Shown here in pieces: positions 1 to 13,003 of a DNA stretch of 64,000 nt (position 1 is its first letter; each line of letters starts with the position of its first letter). The stretch spans positions 558,001-622,000 of the forward strand of contig JAJKFH010002178.1 of assembly GCA_023333565.1 (NCBI GenBank), written 5' to 3'. The notes beneath the pieces were generated by a model that saw only the letters and a program-made list of their open reading frames with translations, was not told the DNA's origin and ran no database searches. This DNA comes from Puffinus mauretanicus (Eukaryota > Chordata > Aves > Procellariiformes > Procellariidae). A program made the translations under genes and the position numbers.

Positions 1-2123
1 CATTTCACTGCCTATATGTGAGGCTCTGTGTCATGGAAAAATGTACCAGAAATATTCTCTCAGTTGTACTGCAGAACTCTATGTCGACAGATGTAGCAAA
101 TCAACCTGCTGCTATTTACGTAAGTCCAGGAGATGATCAAGTATGTTTGAAAAGTTGGTCCTTAGTTTGATTTCAAGAAGTCTTACCTTTGCCAGAGCTC
201 AATTCAGATGTGAATGCCAGTGCTAACTCACTGCGAGTGAGGTTCTGACATTTTGCTAGACGCCTCCACCTTGAACTTTCTATCATTTTGACAGTAGAAT
301 CTCATTTGCAGCAAAAGGATAAGAAAGACAAATCTGTGGCTTGACACCTTGTGACATCTTTCTATGGGTGATGAATTTCTGTTACATGACAGGTTCAAAG
401 TTACCGAGCAATGGATGGATGAGTGGCACAGTAACCTCCGGCTTGCTGAGAATCGCAAGAATACGTCAAGTCATAAAAAACAAAACAGTGTGACAGTTTT
501 AGGGATGGATTATTCTATGTACTTAAGTAGATGTGAATATGTTTTATTTCATAGATACTTCAATTTTGAAAAAAGTAACAGATCCACAAGAGATGATAAG
601 AATAAATAAATTAACTGCTACTTCCAGCCCTTTAATATTTTAATCCTAATAGCAAATATCTATATGTAACGTATGTATCACTTTCCTCTTGCACTGACCA
701 TATTCAAGGTTTTTTCCTAATTGTTCTTTGTCTTCTCTCTTCTTACCTTCACAGTTTTTGAGGGTTTTCTTGGTCAGTTTTTATTGCTATATCTTCCCTC
801 TGCTTCTTATTGTAAAACCCTATAACTTTTCTTACCTCTAGAGTCATGTTTGGAAGAAAGTTTCACAGGGAACATATATGTTGATATTTGTACTATACTT
901 ACATAGCCATCTAAATGTGCATACAGCACCACAAAGTTCTGGTTTCAGCTGAGAAAATGAAATGAAAGACTTGATACGACCCTGCCTCAAGACCTTAGGG
1001 TAAGATCAGTTACTCAGACTATGGAAAACCCAGCTCTAATGTCCTTCTCTTCCTAATGGAATTTGAGCCTGTATTTCTCAGGTAAAAGCCTTGAAATCCA
1101 AACTGTGATTGGATTTTGATTCCAAAATGTGTGTGCTGAGTTTGAGTACTTTGAGTTGTTCTTGCTGAAGCTGCTTTAGTTTGTATGGGCTACTTAAATA
1201 TTACCCTACTGGAGAGAAAGAGAACATGACCATAGTTCAGTGGCCAGGGCACTAAGCACAGTTTTACATCTGAAAGAAGGAAAAAATAAACTCTCTCTAT
1301 TACAGTTTCCAATTCTTATGACATGGTCTATTAGGTACCTAGCCTCTGATTAACTTAAAAAAATTATATAGATAGATATATATATTAAAAAAACCTAAGA
1401 TATATATAATTTGTATATATATAATATACAGAATAAATAAATAAAAATACAAAAATATAAATAAATGTAAAACTTAAAAAAATATAAACATCAGTCAGAT
1501 TCACTGATAACAAGAGTTTTAATAGGAAAGGCAACAATGAACTTTTGGGGGCAAGTATCCATGATTTTATTTGTTTTCCTCCTCTCCCGGAGAAATATTG
1601 ACACTTCAAAAAAATCAAACCTCTGAGAGATGTTATAAGAATAAACCATTGATCTATCCATGATTTTACTGAATTGGGAGATGTCTCCATTGATGTTTAA
1701 AGGTGCGACAGCCCATGGTTAATAAGATTTTGGTAGTAGTGGTTAATTGAAGAACTGTCCACTTTTCACAAAACATTCTGTTAGTCCTAAACAAGAATAG
1801 AAAATTGCAAATCAACATCTGTTATTCTAGAAGTAATAGTAAAAAACACTGATATATTTTTTTTTTTTATCCTTTAAAATTCTTCTTGACCCTCTGGTAG
1901 CTTTAAAAGGAGAAAAATGAGAAATTTGGTTGGCATTCCATTTTGTCAGGTACTGTCTTGTCTGACTATAGGCACTCTAAACAGAAACCAGTAGCTTGGC
2001 ATGATAGTTGTCTCCAGATAGCGTTGTTGGCAATATATATCTGATCTTTAAATCAAGCATTACCTTAATTTTATTTCCTCCCTATCTTAATGGAATGAAA
2101 TTTCTCTGAAATGTCTGTGTGTT
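1..2123. other. Non-coding AT-rich sequence, no gene seen
   Basis: Stop codons are dense in all six frames. The longest open stretches are about 81 codons (364-609, +) and 101 codons (1385-1690, -). The second lies mostly in AT-rich simple sequence and reads as low-complexity hydrophobic peptide, so it is not a credible gene. I recognise no repeat family here apart from the AT-rich tract listed separately. Confidence 0.7.
1362..1490. repeat. AT-rich low-complexity tract
   Basis: This stretch consists almost entirely of A and T, with short TATA runs, AATA runs and a GATA-like start. It looks like a degenerate microsatellite. No target duplication or transposon end was seen around it. Confidence 0.8.
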
Positions 2124-2690
2124 TTAAAACCTCTGTCTCTTGAAGTCAAATTTGTTATATGAGATATAGATACTATTATTCAACATTTTCTTTCTTTTTC
2201 CTTCATTGGCAAAGATACCGTCTCTGCAGCATGTACTGCCTAGACTCCCCCTCCTTCTGCTGTGAGAAGCAGAGGGAAGATTTCTTCTGGCCTCCAGTGG
2301 TGATCTCTGGCTTCTCCAGGACTGCGACGATGAGAGCGACCACACCTATGGTGATTTCTTCCTGGCCTGGATCTGCTCTCAGAACAATGGAGCTGCTGGT
2401 CCTGGTGACTCCAAGTGTCTCAGTACTTCCCTTGAGGGGGCTGTACCTACACCCGACGACCCACCTCCAGGGGCTCTGGGCACCTCCTTCATTGCTAGCA
2501 TGGATTTGCCATGTCTCCTTGTGTCCCTTTTCTGTGTCCCTCCCAAGTGCCAGGCTTGGCAACCTCACTCAGCTGCTCATGTGAATGTACAGCCAGAGAT
2601 CACGTCTGAAAATGTGACCTGCAGTAGCAAAAAGAAAGGAGAAATGTTGACAGTTTATGTTTTTTTCTCCTCTCTCACACTAGAATGACA
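2124..2690. other. GC-richer segment with overlapping ORFs, unassigned
   Basis: Base composition rises clearly above the flanks from about 2221 to 2580. Overlapping open frames occur on both strands: about 141 codons on + from 2159 and 121 codons on - ending at 2203. A pyrimidine tract at about 2185-2212 is followed by CTGCAG ending near 2230, which resembles a splice acceptor. I see no strong matching donor. None of the translations resembles a protein I recognise. It could be an exon of a non-coding RNA, an old pseudogene fragment or simply a GC-rich patch, where long ORFs appear by chance. The gene call is not supported. Confidence 0.25.
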
Positions 2691-5600
2691 GAAGTGTTGC
2701 TGTATTGATTTGAACACTTGAATTCACCTGTGTAAATACGGAGAAATCAGGACTCTAAATTTCCCAGTGCCTGCCTATGCCACAGTAAGGACACACTTCT
2801 TCAGGAGCTGGACTTCTGAGTAAAACATAAAATTCCAAACCCCAGCCACAGGGGCTGGATACCACGTGGCTCTTGGAATCAGTGGAGCTTATGGTAGTTT
2901 ACACTGTGTTTTTAGATATTTATTCTTGGGAGAGCTGTTTTATTCCTGTTGTCTGCTGAAAATTATTGCTGTTAAGTACAATCAACAAAAGTCATTGATA
3001 TAGTATGAAAAGAATGCAACCTTGTGATCACATTTAGGTTTTTTTTAGGACTACAGGTAGTTCTTGTGGATAAATCACAGGTAGTTCGGCATGAGTATAG
3101 AGACGTTGATCTTGGCTCAGATATTGTCAATCGATGGAAGCTGACCTGATGTAATATAGTCTTAGGTTATCTATCTTCTTTTCGCAGTAAATTAATTGTG
3201 CATGTTTCTATTTTATGCAGTAATGCATTAACAGGATGTTAGATATTTTGAATTCCTGTCGTGCATGAGCAGTTGATGGCTGCAATGAGGTTGAAGTTGA
3301 AAAGATAAAAAGTTTTAAAGTTTTGTAGGCAGCTTCTACCTCAGGTATAGCAGACCAAGAATGCTTAATAGCTTCTAAATTATCTACTTGTTTTAGGTAA
3401 TGTAATAAAATAATTGTTCTTCAGTGTTCCATGCAAGAGTTGAATGGTGGGTTTTTTTTAAATTTGACAGATAAGCCCAGTACCAATTTTTTCCATAATT
3501 TTCAATTTTTAGAAGAATTTGATAGATAATTCCAATTACCGTTTCTTCCATGGTGATGATATAATATTGAAAATTCTTAATTTTCTTGTACTATAGCCTG
3601 TGATATTGCCTCAATCATTATAACACAGAAAATCACAGGTTATCTTTTCTTGCAGACTCTGACATTAGCAGAGTTCTCGTCTTAATGCTCCTAACAAGGT
3701 ACTGAAACAGTTATTTCTGGGTGCTCTGAATAATATATGGAAATAAGGAATGTCCCCAACAACAACTGCTTTTTGCATGATGGCTAGTGCAGGCACTGGA
3801 AGAAGATCATATTGATGCTATTAATAGCACACTATTGTTATTAAAAATGAGCTCCGTTGCCTGTGAAGAAAGGAATATGAAGAAAGATTAATGAAAATTA
3901 AAAAAAACCATTAACATACTAAGAGTCAAGATGTGCTAGACTGTAACCACCCTCTTTTCTCCCTCTGTTTCTTTTTCTTCTCTTCACTTGGAAAACTATT
4001 AGCAATTTTCTAATACTACAAGGGCTAGTTATAGCTGTTGTACAAGGGCACTGTGGGATGAATGCATTATAGATAAAAAACCTCATCACACCCCTCAAAT
4101 TCCCATTTTCACCTGCTCACGTGGTATTCATCCACAGCTTGTAAAAAATGAGTTTCTTTGCTGAGTGAAGGAGACTCAGATTCAGCATAAGCCTGGCAAA
4201 GTTACTTTTTCCCTTGCTCAATTTTAAAGCACAGTGCTTTAGAAAGTGTGAGGAAGAGTCTGCTAGGTAAGGTTTAACAGGTCACGTTTAGAAAGGAAAG
4301 AAAGGAAAAGCAAGCTAACAAGGGCTTGCAGATGAGAAGTTAGAGGAATATAAATGAATAAGAAGGAAGAAGAAAAACAACAGAACTTAAAAGCTGTAGA
4401 GAGACAATCTTTGGAGCAACATCTGTAGTGTACATGGCACGTAGTGTAGAGTGCTTCCTGTGTGCATTTTTTGCTGTAACCCACATATTTTTTAAGCTCC
4501 TTGCCATTGCTCACCCCGGAATAGAATCATTATAGGCATAGAATGACTGCAATTGATAAAGTCCTTCACTCCCAGTGGTTACAGAAACTTACTGACTCCC
4601 AGGATATATTAGAGAGTGTACGCACTTTAGAAAAACTTTCTAGCTTTAAATTGCTTCTTTTGATCATGGATGCTGGTTTTTTTCTCATCATGAAAAAAAA
4701 AAAAAAAGAAAAAAACCAAGATGTGCTATAGAAATGCTATCCTAAGAAATCCTAAACAATCTACTGTAGGAAATAGCTTATCCTAATAGCAGAGGACGTA
4801 ATAAACAGGCTCCATTATCTGGTAATGACCTTCCTTCTCCAGCTACATTAGTCATCATCAGACTGGTAGAATTGAGTGAGTCCCCAAGGAAATAAATAAA
4901 AATTTTATATCATTCAAGCATCCTTTCTATTTTACTTGTTTCATGTGAATTTTACTGTCTCAACATTTTTCTTTACGACAAATAAGTAATAATGATAACA
5001 AGTCAGTTTGTTCTGTGAAGGAGAATACCTCAGAAAGCCCAACTCCAATTATCAACTGGGAAAATGCTGGAGAATTCATGAGCTGAACTTACCATATTTA
5101 CCCAGTTTATTTTCTGTGAAGTCCTTGCTGAGACAATCACATACGGAACTTTTCTGTTCAGGATCAGCTTTCCTACAAATTTCAATGCCATTTGTTATAA
5201 TTATCAACTTTGACCAAAAGAAAAACACAAACTGTCACTGCATTCAGGTACAAAAAGAATTCAGGGTAAGCTTTACGTCACACTGTTCACTCTGTTATAT
5301 ATATACCCAATGCCCTGACTCATTAACTGGAGTTTGGTGCAGCTGGGAGAGCCTTACAGTGGAGACATCAAAACCATCTCTGAATTTAATGGGTGTTTGG
5401 CCCAACAAGCATAGATTTAGGTAATACAAAGTAATGGACATGCAGAGATTATCTATTTGCTGCTGCTATTAATGTTGCATTCATACTGAAATGAGGTTCT
5501 GTAACAATGATGCTTTAATATTACTGAGCGCTGATAAAGTCTCCTGTTTTGGCTATATCTATATTTGAATGCACTGCTTGGATGCAAACCCAAACTCTTC

Positions 5601-8159
5601 TGCAAGCCTAGGATGGGCATCTGGTAGAGGGTGACTTTGGATCTGTGGTTTCTCTTTGCAGAAGTCCAAGAACTCACTACAGTGTGGAAAAGCCACACAT
5701 GCTGTGGCCACCATCACATATCTCAGATACCCATGCAGTGCCATTATGTGGACAATATGAGGCAGGCAAGGGCTTCCAAAAAGTGCCCACTGTCATGGCC
5801 TTAGCTTATTTCCTGAAGTCTTTCTCCCAGTGTATTTTGGACATAGATTCAGTGCATTCCAATAAACATCAGGGTAAGCGTCTTCATCAACGTGATAAAT
5901 CCTCAAACGTTTTTGTACTTCACCCCTGGGTTCACACTGCTTCATTGAGTAGTGAGTCACAAATGGGCACTCCCAACTGAGTCAGGCAAAACAGAAAAAA
6001 GATTAATCAATGAAATGGGCAATACTGAGAAATAGCTGGAACAATGATCTAGTGTTGGATAGTTTCTGACTATGACTACTAGTCTTGTTTGCCTTGGTCT
6101 TCTCCAAGATAAGAAATGGCTGAGAGAGGTATTCTAGAAGATACTGCTGGCTCTTAACACCTTTAACTTTTTATAAACCCTGACGAGTTTGTTTTATTCA
6201 CGCAAAAGACAAAAAGAACACTAAGAAATGCATCCAAACTTTCTGTCTGACCTGTTCATGTTAATTGCTAGTTTTCTTCAATAAGCACATCTTACTGCAA
6301 AAGAAAAACATGTCAGTGTAATCCTTACTCATCTGGAGTCCACATGGACTGGGCATTTCACATTATCTTTGGTTCTCTAATTCCAGTTTGCACTCCTCAT
6401 ACTCTCACTTAAGCTTTATCTTGTCTATATTCTTGGTAGACTTCCTCCATTTTTCTGATTGCGTTGGTCATGGTAATAATACTTAAGTGTTTCAACCTAA
6501 TAAGAACAGAAAGCTCTTCAATTTGCTAGTCAACTTTATTTCTAAGATTTTCCTCTCCATCTTGGTTTCAGATTCTGTTTTAGTGGGCATTTCTTCTAGT
6601 CAACACAGAAAAACACTGGGACCTTAAGAGCAAAACCATGGATCTTGCTTGACGGGTGTGTCTGCTTCTCAGTCAAGTGACAATGTTGAACAAATGAAAA
6701 ATCCTAAGACATACGGACAGAACAGAATTTCACATTGAAAATCCAATATTTCTTCCTCTGGGTATAACTCTAGAAATATGGATTTGAGAGGAAAAGCTCA
6801 CTTAGAAATCCTTCCTGTTGCATGTTCTTAGTATTTGTTTGTAGGTATCACATTGACGTGAGCTGAAATGTCATTCTCTAAACAGTATGATAGCTATTTA
6901 AGAATGCGGTTACCCTATTACATACCCTGTCTATTGAAGGCTAAAATAAAGATTAAAATCACACTGGAATAGATTATTTTCTTTATAGGTGATTGAAGAG
7001 TTATATGTTTTTTATATACAATGGGAGAGAAACAGAATTCCCTTCTTCCCTTCTCTCATAAAATTGAAGACAGATTTGTTTCTTTATGAGCCTTCACCAA
7101 CAGTATATGGTAGTTCAAACACCTTTGTAGAAGCAAACCATTTGATGCAGTATTTCATTGGATTTTCTAGTGGTCCCTTAAACTTCCACTGTTTTGACAC
7201 AAATGAAAGCAGTAACAGCTTCCAAATAAATCTCTGTGACATACAGATGTTTAAAATGTAATAATAGACATCAAATCTATAGAGAAAGGCAGGTAATCAA
7301 AGTATAAGTATCCTACATGACAGTAAATTTTGTACTACAGTCTATCCCATCATGAAGCTTAGCATTATTACAACCAGCTGCCAATGAGATAAAATGTCTT
7401 GTTAATTTAGCATTTTATTTACTAATATTTACAGAACTCAGGAATATGTCACTTTAATACTAGCATCCAAAGAACGTATTTTCTTTATATGCAAATATTA
7501 TATGCAGTGCTATCTCTGACTCTTACTAGTAGAACTCATCTTACTTCCCATTGAGGAATCATTACTTAGTATTCTTTTACTTTGAATAAAATTTCTCCAT
7601 TGCCTGTAATAGTAATTTTTAAGTCAACAACAATTTCACAGTCCTTATTTAAGAAAATTAAAATGTCAGGTCGATTTTTTTTTAAGTTACAGTGATATCA
7701 GTATCTCTCCATGCATTTCATATGGCAAATTCATATCCTATGACTTTGGTGCAGTCTTCATTCTACCACTAGTTACAAATGTGCATTATAATACTCATAA
7801 AACTGCTGATCAAAAACCTGAATTTTCAATAGAAGAAATTCCCCTGAGAAGTTGGAAAAGTATTTCAGCTGGTTCTAGTTCCTAGATATTAACATGCAAT
7901 TACTATCCTGTTAGTACATGGTCTATCAGCTCCACTCCAAGTAGAATACTTCCCAAAGTGCACAGTTTGAGTCTGATAAACAAAAAGTATATTTTAAATA
8001 AATATTTGTGACAGAATTCATGCTACATATTGCGTTTTAAAAATTGGGTCTGTGTACTGGAAATTTCTCCATTTAACTGCTCAGTTCTTCATGCCTTTCT
8101 GTGCAATAAGAGGAGATGAGTATTAGTCTTCTAGACTGTAAAATAAATTGAACAGCATC
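2691..8159. other. Non-coding sequence, no gene or recognised repeat
   Basis: Only short random-looking ORFs are present, the longest about 138 codons at 5008-5424. That one has no domain, no codon-level pattern and no start context that stands out. There is an A-rich run at about 4692-4716. I recognise no transposon, RNA gene or CpG island in this stretch. Confidence 0.65.
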
Positions 8160-8720
8160 TAGCTTAAAGATAGGTGCTATAGGTGCTAGGTCTGTCCTGA
8201 CTGGAGGGGAGCAGGACCCTAGCTGCAACCTGCCCCATATTGCACCTTGTAGTCCTAATGCACTGCCAGGATTAGCTGCTCAGAGCCAGGGTGTATTGGG
8301 CTGTGCACTGCCTCGTCCCTTCTTGTGCCTTTTGGAAGTGATGAGGAAATCTGAAGGAACCAGGAGCAGCCCCGTGCACCCTCCCCGTCAGGAAGGTTGA
8401 AGGCAGCTGGCGTGTCTTAACATAGGAGAGGAAGGGGTACAGCACTGTATCTGGGCTGGACACTTCTGCCCTGCAGAGCGCTGAACCAAGCAGTAGGTGC
8501 TTTAGCATCATGAAAAAAGCCAGACCCTGGAAAACAATGAAGAAAGGAAGTGAAAAATCAGTGCCAGAGGCAGAGTACGAGGCCCATGAGCCTGTGGTGG
8601 GATGCCTCCAGTCTTCAATAGCTGCGAGGATGAACAGAAGCGGCTTTCATTTAGCAGTCTTGAACTGTACAATAATAGGATTCAGGATGGCTTTAAGGTA
8701 ACATCTGCAGACTGCCACCA
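8160..8720. other. Slightly GC-richer unassigned segment
   Basis: Between about 8190 and 8480 the sequence is clearly richer in G and C than its surroundings. It carries short ORFs on both strands (8272-8511 - and 8510-8701 +). No domain or repeat family was recognised and no splice pair stands out. It may be an unrecognised old repeat or conserved non-coding sequence. Confidence 0.3.
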
Positions 8721-11700
8721 GATGAACTGCCCACTTCCTCTCCCAATGCAATAAGATATTTTTTCCAGCCCTGTTGTCAACCTTGGCCCTGCCTCCATGT
8801 TCATAAGCATATGGAAAAAATATTTTATTTCAGCCATATAATTTAAAATATAATGAGGTACAACTACCAACATTAAAATGTCTGAGCAGAACATTTCAAT
8901 AGTTTCCCAGATTAAATGCTAGCAAATTAAATGTTATATTTATGTAACAGTTTTTTAACAGTTCTGCTTTTTCTGATAGAAAACACTCCACTGTATCATG
9001 TCAATAATGTTTGGAAATTGGCATGACACAGAAACTTCTTAACCTTTATATCCTTAATGCTTTTAGGCACCTGTTCCTTGATGCAATTTAGTACATGCTG
9101 CAAAAAATGCATAAGATCTCACAACCACTTCCACAGCTGAATTTTTTTAGTTCCTCCATATATCATGCACTTGTTTATATATGAGTTTCTTATGATCCTG
9201 GAAGAATTCTCTCTCTAATACTTTTCACATTATGAGTCTCATCTTATGCATATTTTGCCTCACCGTGGTGAACAGGGAATAATTACGCCTCAGTAACAAT
9301 TAATTCTGCCATCCACTGTGCAGTAATGTTGAAGTTTGCTCAGGAGCAGCACTTATGAGAATAGTCAGCACAACTAAACGGAAGAAGTGATGGGCACAAC
9401 AGCAAAAACTGGAAGGAAATAGCAAGAAGTCATCAGGTTGAAGTGAGTTAAACCCCGTAGGGTAAAAAAGTAAAATAATATGATTTAAATGGTACACCTT
9501 ATACTAGCAATAAAACCAGATCATTTATTTGGGGAGAGAAAATGAGGGATGGCAATTAGAAAATTGCATTTAGTATATTGCAGCCCATTGTTCTTCTGAG
9601 ATCTTTGCTGCAATATTGCTAGCCTGATCTACTCACCTCAAGTTTATCCTCAGTTTTGACCTTTTCCACCAAAAAAACTGAAACTGCATATATCTTACTT
9701 CCTATGGCAAGTATGTTTCTTCCCAGGTTTGCTCTGTAATACAAGAATGAAACACAGCATCATAGGAGTACAAACACCTAGCTTGTGCACAACTTTTGGT
9801 TAAGTGCTAGCTTTATTGTTCTCTTAATCCTTTTGGCACTGGTTCTTTAGTTGATTTATGTGTTTTGTGTATTAGGCAGTTACAAAGCTAATGTTTTTTC
9901 ACTAAATGAAAAGATAAATCATACAGGATGAATAAACAGACGGGTTTTTAATGACAGTGAGAATATAATTCTCTTTAAATTCTGTGAAGTGTTGACAATT
10001 GGCTAGTAGAGGCACAAGAATGTTGTTTCTTTTTTATTTCTACTATTTCTTATGCTTTTAAAATCACTGAGTAAATTTGGGGTTTTGTATGTAGAAGGTC
10101 CCATCTTTACATTTTTGCCCCAGAATCCTAGACCAAATAAATACTGCTTGTGGCAGTGTTAGAGAGGAGAAATGCCAACTGCTAGTCATGATTAACCATC
10201 ACTGCGGGTTGAAATCTTCAAAAAAGTAATATTTAAATTAACTGAATGTTGTCTTGTTAGAAGTATTTATAGAAATCTCTGTGAAGTACCATATTCTAGT
10301 GCTTTATACATTTAAAATGGTTCAAAAAGAGCATAGGATGGAAGGAATAAAAAAATCAATTCAACAAGAGGTGGTATCCTCTTCTTAGTGCTGTCTAAAA
10401 TGGAGGGTTACAGAACTTGAACAAGCTCTATTATCTATCATTAAGCAGATATAATCCATCTCATGGAGTACATAGTAGGGGGATACTGTCAATACCTATC
10501 TCTGTTAAATAGAAATAAGGAATAATCTGAGACTGTAAGGTCTTTCATCCACACAGTAGTAATCAAAACTAAAAGCATATAGAAAAGAGAACAGCTATTG
10601 CTCTCCACTGCTCTCCACTGATAAAACAAAAATAGAAAAGATATTGTCTACTTAGAAGAATTTAAGGAAATAAATTCATGTGAGAGTCATGTTTTTCATT
10701 TTAGTTTTGTCAGAATCTACCCTCAGCTTTCTGTTTGTGCTTATTTCTCACAGTAAATTGTCAGTGTGTAAGGAAACGTTTCCTTTGATTTCTGTCACCC
10801 AGAGAATCTATGCATAAATTCATCTTATATTTTCCTTCTTCTTAAACCCTTGAAGATAGAATCTGTCCTTCACGGTTCAGAAAACCAGTGTCTCACAGCT
10901 GTTTCCATAAATACTTCAGTACTTGCTATGCTAGCAAAAATGATCATTTCAAAAGAGAGTTTTAAAAAATTCTGTACCACAGGCCTTCCTTACTCCAACA
11001 GTACTGACTGATTTAAGAGTTGGCTGAATAAATCTGCAATTTGGTAACACAAACTCCTCACCCCCTCAGTTCAGTTTACTAGAGAGCTTTGTGGATTTGA
11101 AATAGCAGTGTGAATACGGAAGGCAATGGAGAGAAGACAGAAATGGTACTGCATTGAGATAGCTGTGTTAAATCAGTGGTGCAGAAAAAGAATTTCAGGT
11201 GAAAGGGATTTTTCTTTTTGTTAAGGAAACCAAATAATTTAGAATATTTTAAAACTAAATGAAACTTTTTCTGACTCAGTCTATACAATTCATTAAGACT
11301 TATTTTACGTTTACAATAAGAAAGTAAATTTTAAGGAAATTAAAAAAATAAAAAAGAATGTAATTTGAGCTGTAAAACAGTTTTGAATTTTCCATGTATT
11401 TTTTGATTTTTTCTAACAAAGAAGTTTAATAAAAGCAACAGGTATTCCTAAAAAGGTTTAGTGTCATTGAATAAGCAACTTTTTTTCTGGGAAGTTCACC
11501 TAATTCTGATTTATCTCAGTTTAATGCATGGAAAATCAATAGGTACACTGCATCACTATGGGCAGAGCATGCCTGCACCCCCTTTGGTAACAATTGGCAA
11601 TATCTGACAGATTTTTAGGACTATCTTTCACATGCTCAAGTAGTTTATTCTTAGTACTACTTATAACATCATAGTTATTATACACTATGACATTATACTG

Positions 11701-11970
11701 TAACTACTTAAATGTCATAGTAACTAAAAGTCTTATAAAACCAATAGACTGTCACAGTAAAATGCAAGCACAGAACAAATAAAAAAAGAAGTTAATGACA
11801 TCAGGTCATTAGATCAAAAGTTATAAACAGAGCAATGTAAAGAATAAGGAAATCTGGAGCTATATATAGGCAGTCTTGGCACACAAATGCCATTCAGAGC
11901 AACTTCAACTAGCTAGAGAAATGGGTCAATATTCTTCATTCAGTTTTTTTGTTGCTTTTGTCAGAGATGT
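8721..11970. other. Non-coding sequence, no gene seen
   Basis: This stretch is AT-rich with only short ORFs. Two small structures are present: a perfect 10-bp direct duplication, CTCTCCACTG at 10601-10610 and 10611-10620, and an inverted repeat at 11684-11721 that is listed separately. No transposon or RNA gene was recognised. Confidence 0.65.
11684..11721. repeat. Short perfect inverted repeat
   Basis: The arms ACTATGACAT (11684-11693) and ATGTCATAGT (11712-11721) are exact reverse complements separated by 18 bases. The flanks contain further CATAGT-like words. It could form a small hairpin. No function can be assigned. Confidence 0.7.
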
Positions 11971-12146
11971 GTGTGGCAGAACAAGGGTCAACAGTCCTAA
12001 GGTGAGATAAGGACAATGTCAACTGGGCATGAGGGGAAGACTTCCTCATCTAAGTCATGAAACACTGACCAGCCTGGTCTAACTTCAAGACTGGTTTTGA
12101 GCATGAGGTTGGACTAGATGACCTCAAGGTTATGTTGTGATTCAGT
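11971..12146 (+). repeat. Old, diverged CR1 LINE 3' fragment
   Basis: The order of short recognisable blocks follows the 3' end of avian CR1. First comes GCAGAACAAGGGTCAACAG, which resembles the CR1 GGACAAGGGGCAATGG region. Next are a diverged ACACTG and CCAGCCTGGTCTAAC-like part, then GAGGTTGGACTAGATGACCT at about 12108-12122, and a decayed tail ending GTGATTCAG. The canonical terminal octamer array is lost. Divergence is far greater than for the CR1 at 13004, so this is an older insertion. The call rests on memory of the family and was not checked by alignment. Confidence 0.6.
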
Positions 12147-13003
12147 AAACCTCTCAACTCCCAGCAAACTTTTACTTCCATCATAGCAAAAAGTTTGAGG
12201 AAGGTGTGAAGAAAAAGGAGGATGCTATTCAAATTCTGGGAAAGTGCCTACCAAACCTGTGGGGTATAAAGAGAACGGGGAGGTATATTTGAGATGACTG
12301 CTACACATCCACAAAGATGTTAGGAAGATATGTCAACATTTTCATATAACTAGAAGAAGGACCTGAAATGGAAGATCTATGAGCTTTCAGTGATAAAAAA
12401 AAAAGTACTTAATCTGTAGTTGCAGATGGCATTATGTAGAGATAAGGGCTGAACAAGAGAGATGACAGTGCAAACAAATACCTACAGAATCACCATGGAA
12501 AGTGGGTATATGTGATGAGAGGAAATTTTACAAGGAAAGGTTAATGGAGGAATTACAAAGTAGGTGTAGGGGAGCCAGGACTGGATTTTGAGAGAATTTT
12601 ATCACAGAGATTAAAGACAGCTGACCAGATGAGAAGACGATAAAATTCTGGTTCCATAGGAAGAGAAAATGAAGGAGCTGGAGGCCACTGAAGTGGTCAT
12701 TAGAGGAACTAATGAAATGCTGGAGGGAGCCTTGAATGATTTTAAGGTTGCTTTAAAATAAGGAAAGAGAGAATGCCTGAACAGAAATTGTAAATTGAAG
12801 TTGAAACAGAAAAGAATATGTATTAATGGTTACAGAGATGGTTAGGGCTGAAAGTCTGAGTTTAGTTCTGGAAAAGAGGAAACTCAAATCTGTGAGGTAA
12901 GAAGCAGAAAACAGGACAAGGTTGAAGGTAAAAGGTGACTCAAACTGAAATTGATGTCAGAACATTGAAGACTAAAGAAAATGTAGCAGCATACATCACT
13001 ATA
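12147..13003. other. Purine-skewed non-coding segment
   Basis: From about 12260 to 12990 the + strand is strongly enriched in A and G, with many GAAA, GGAA and GAGAGA words and few pyrimidine runs. No ORF of note runs along it. It ends where the CR1 at 13004 begins. It could be an unrecognised old repeat or the leftover of a transcribed unit. No function is assigned. Confidence 0.4.

Noticed and set aside
4515..4545. ATAGAATCATTATAGGCATAGAATGAC as a CR1 tail
   Set aside because: It resembles the octamer array only loosely and no adjacent CR1 sequence follows.
5008..5424. 138-codon ORF on the + strand
   Set aside because: No domain, signal or recognisable motif. The composition looks random, and a frame this long can arise by chance in 64 kb.
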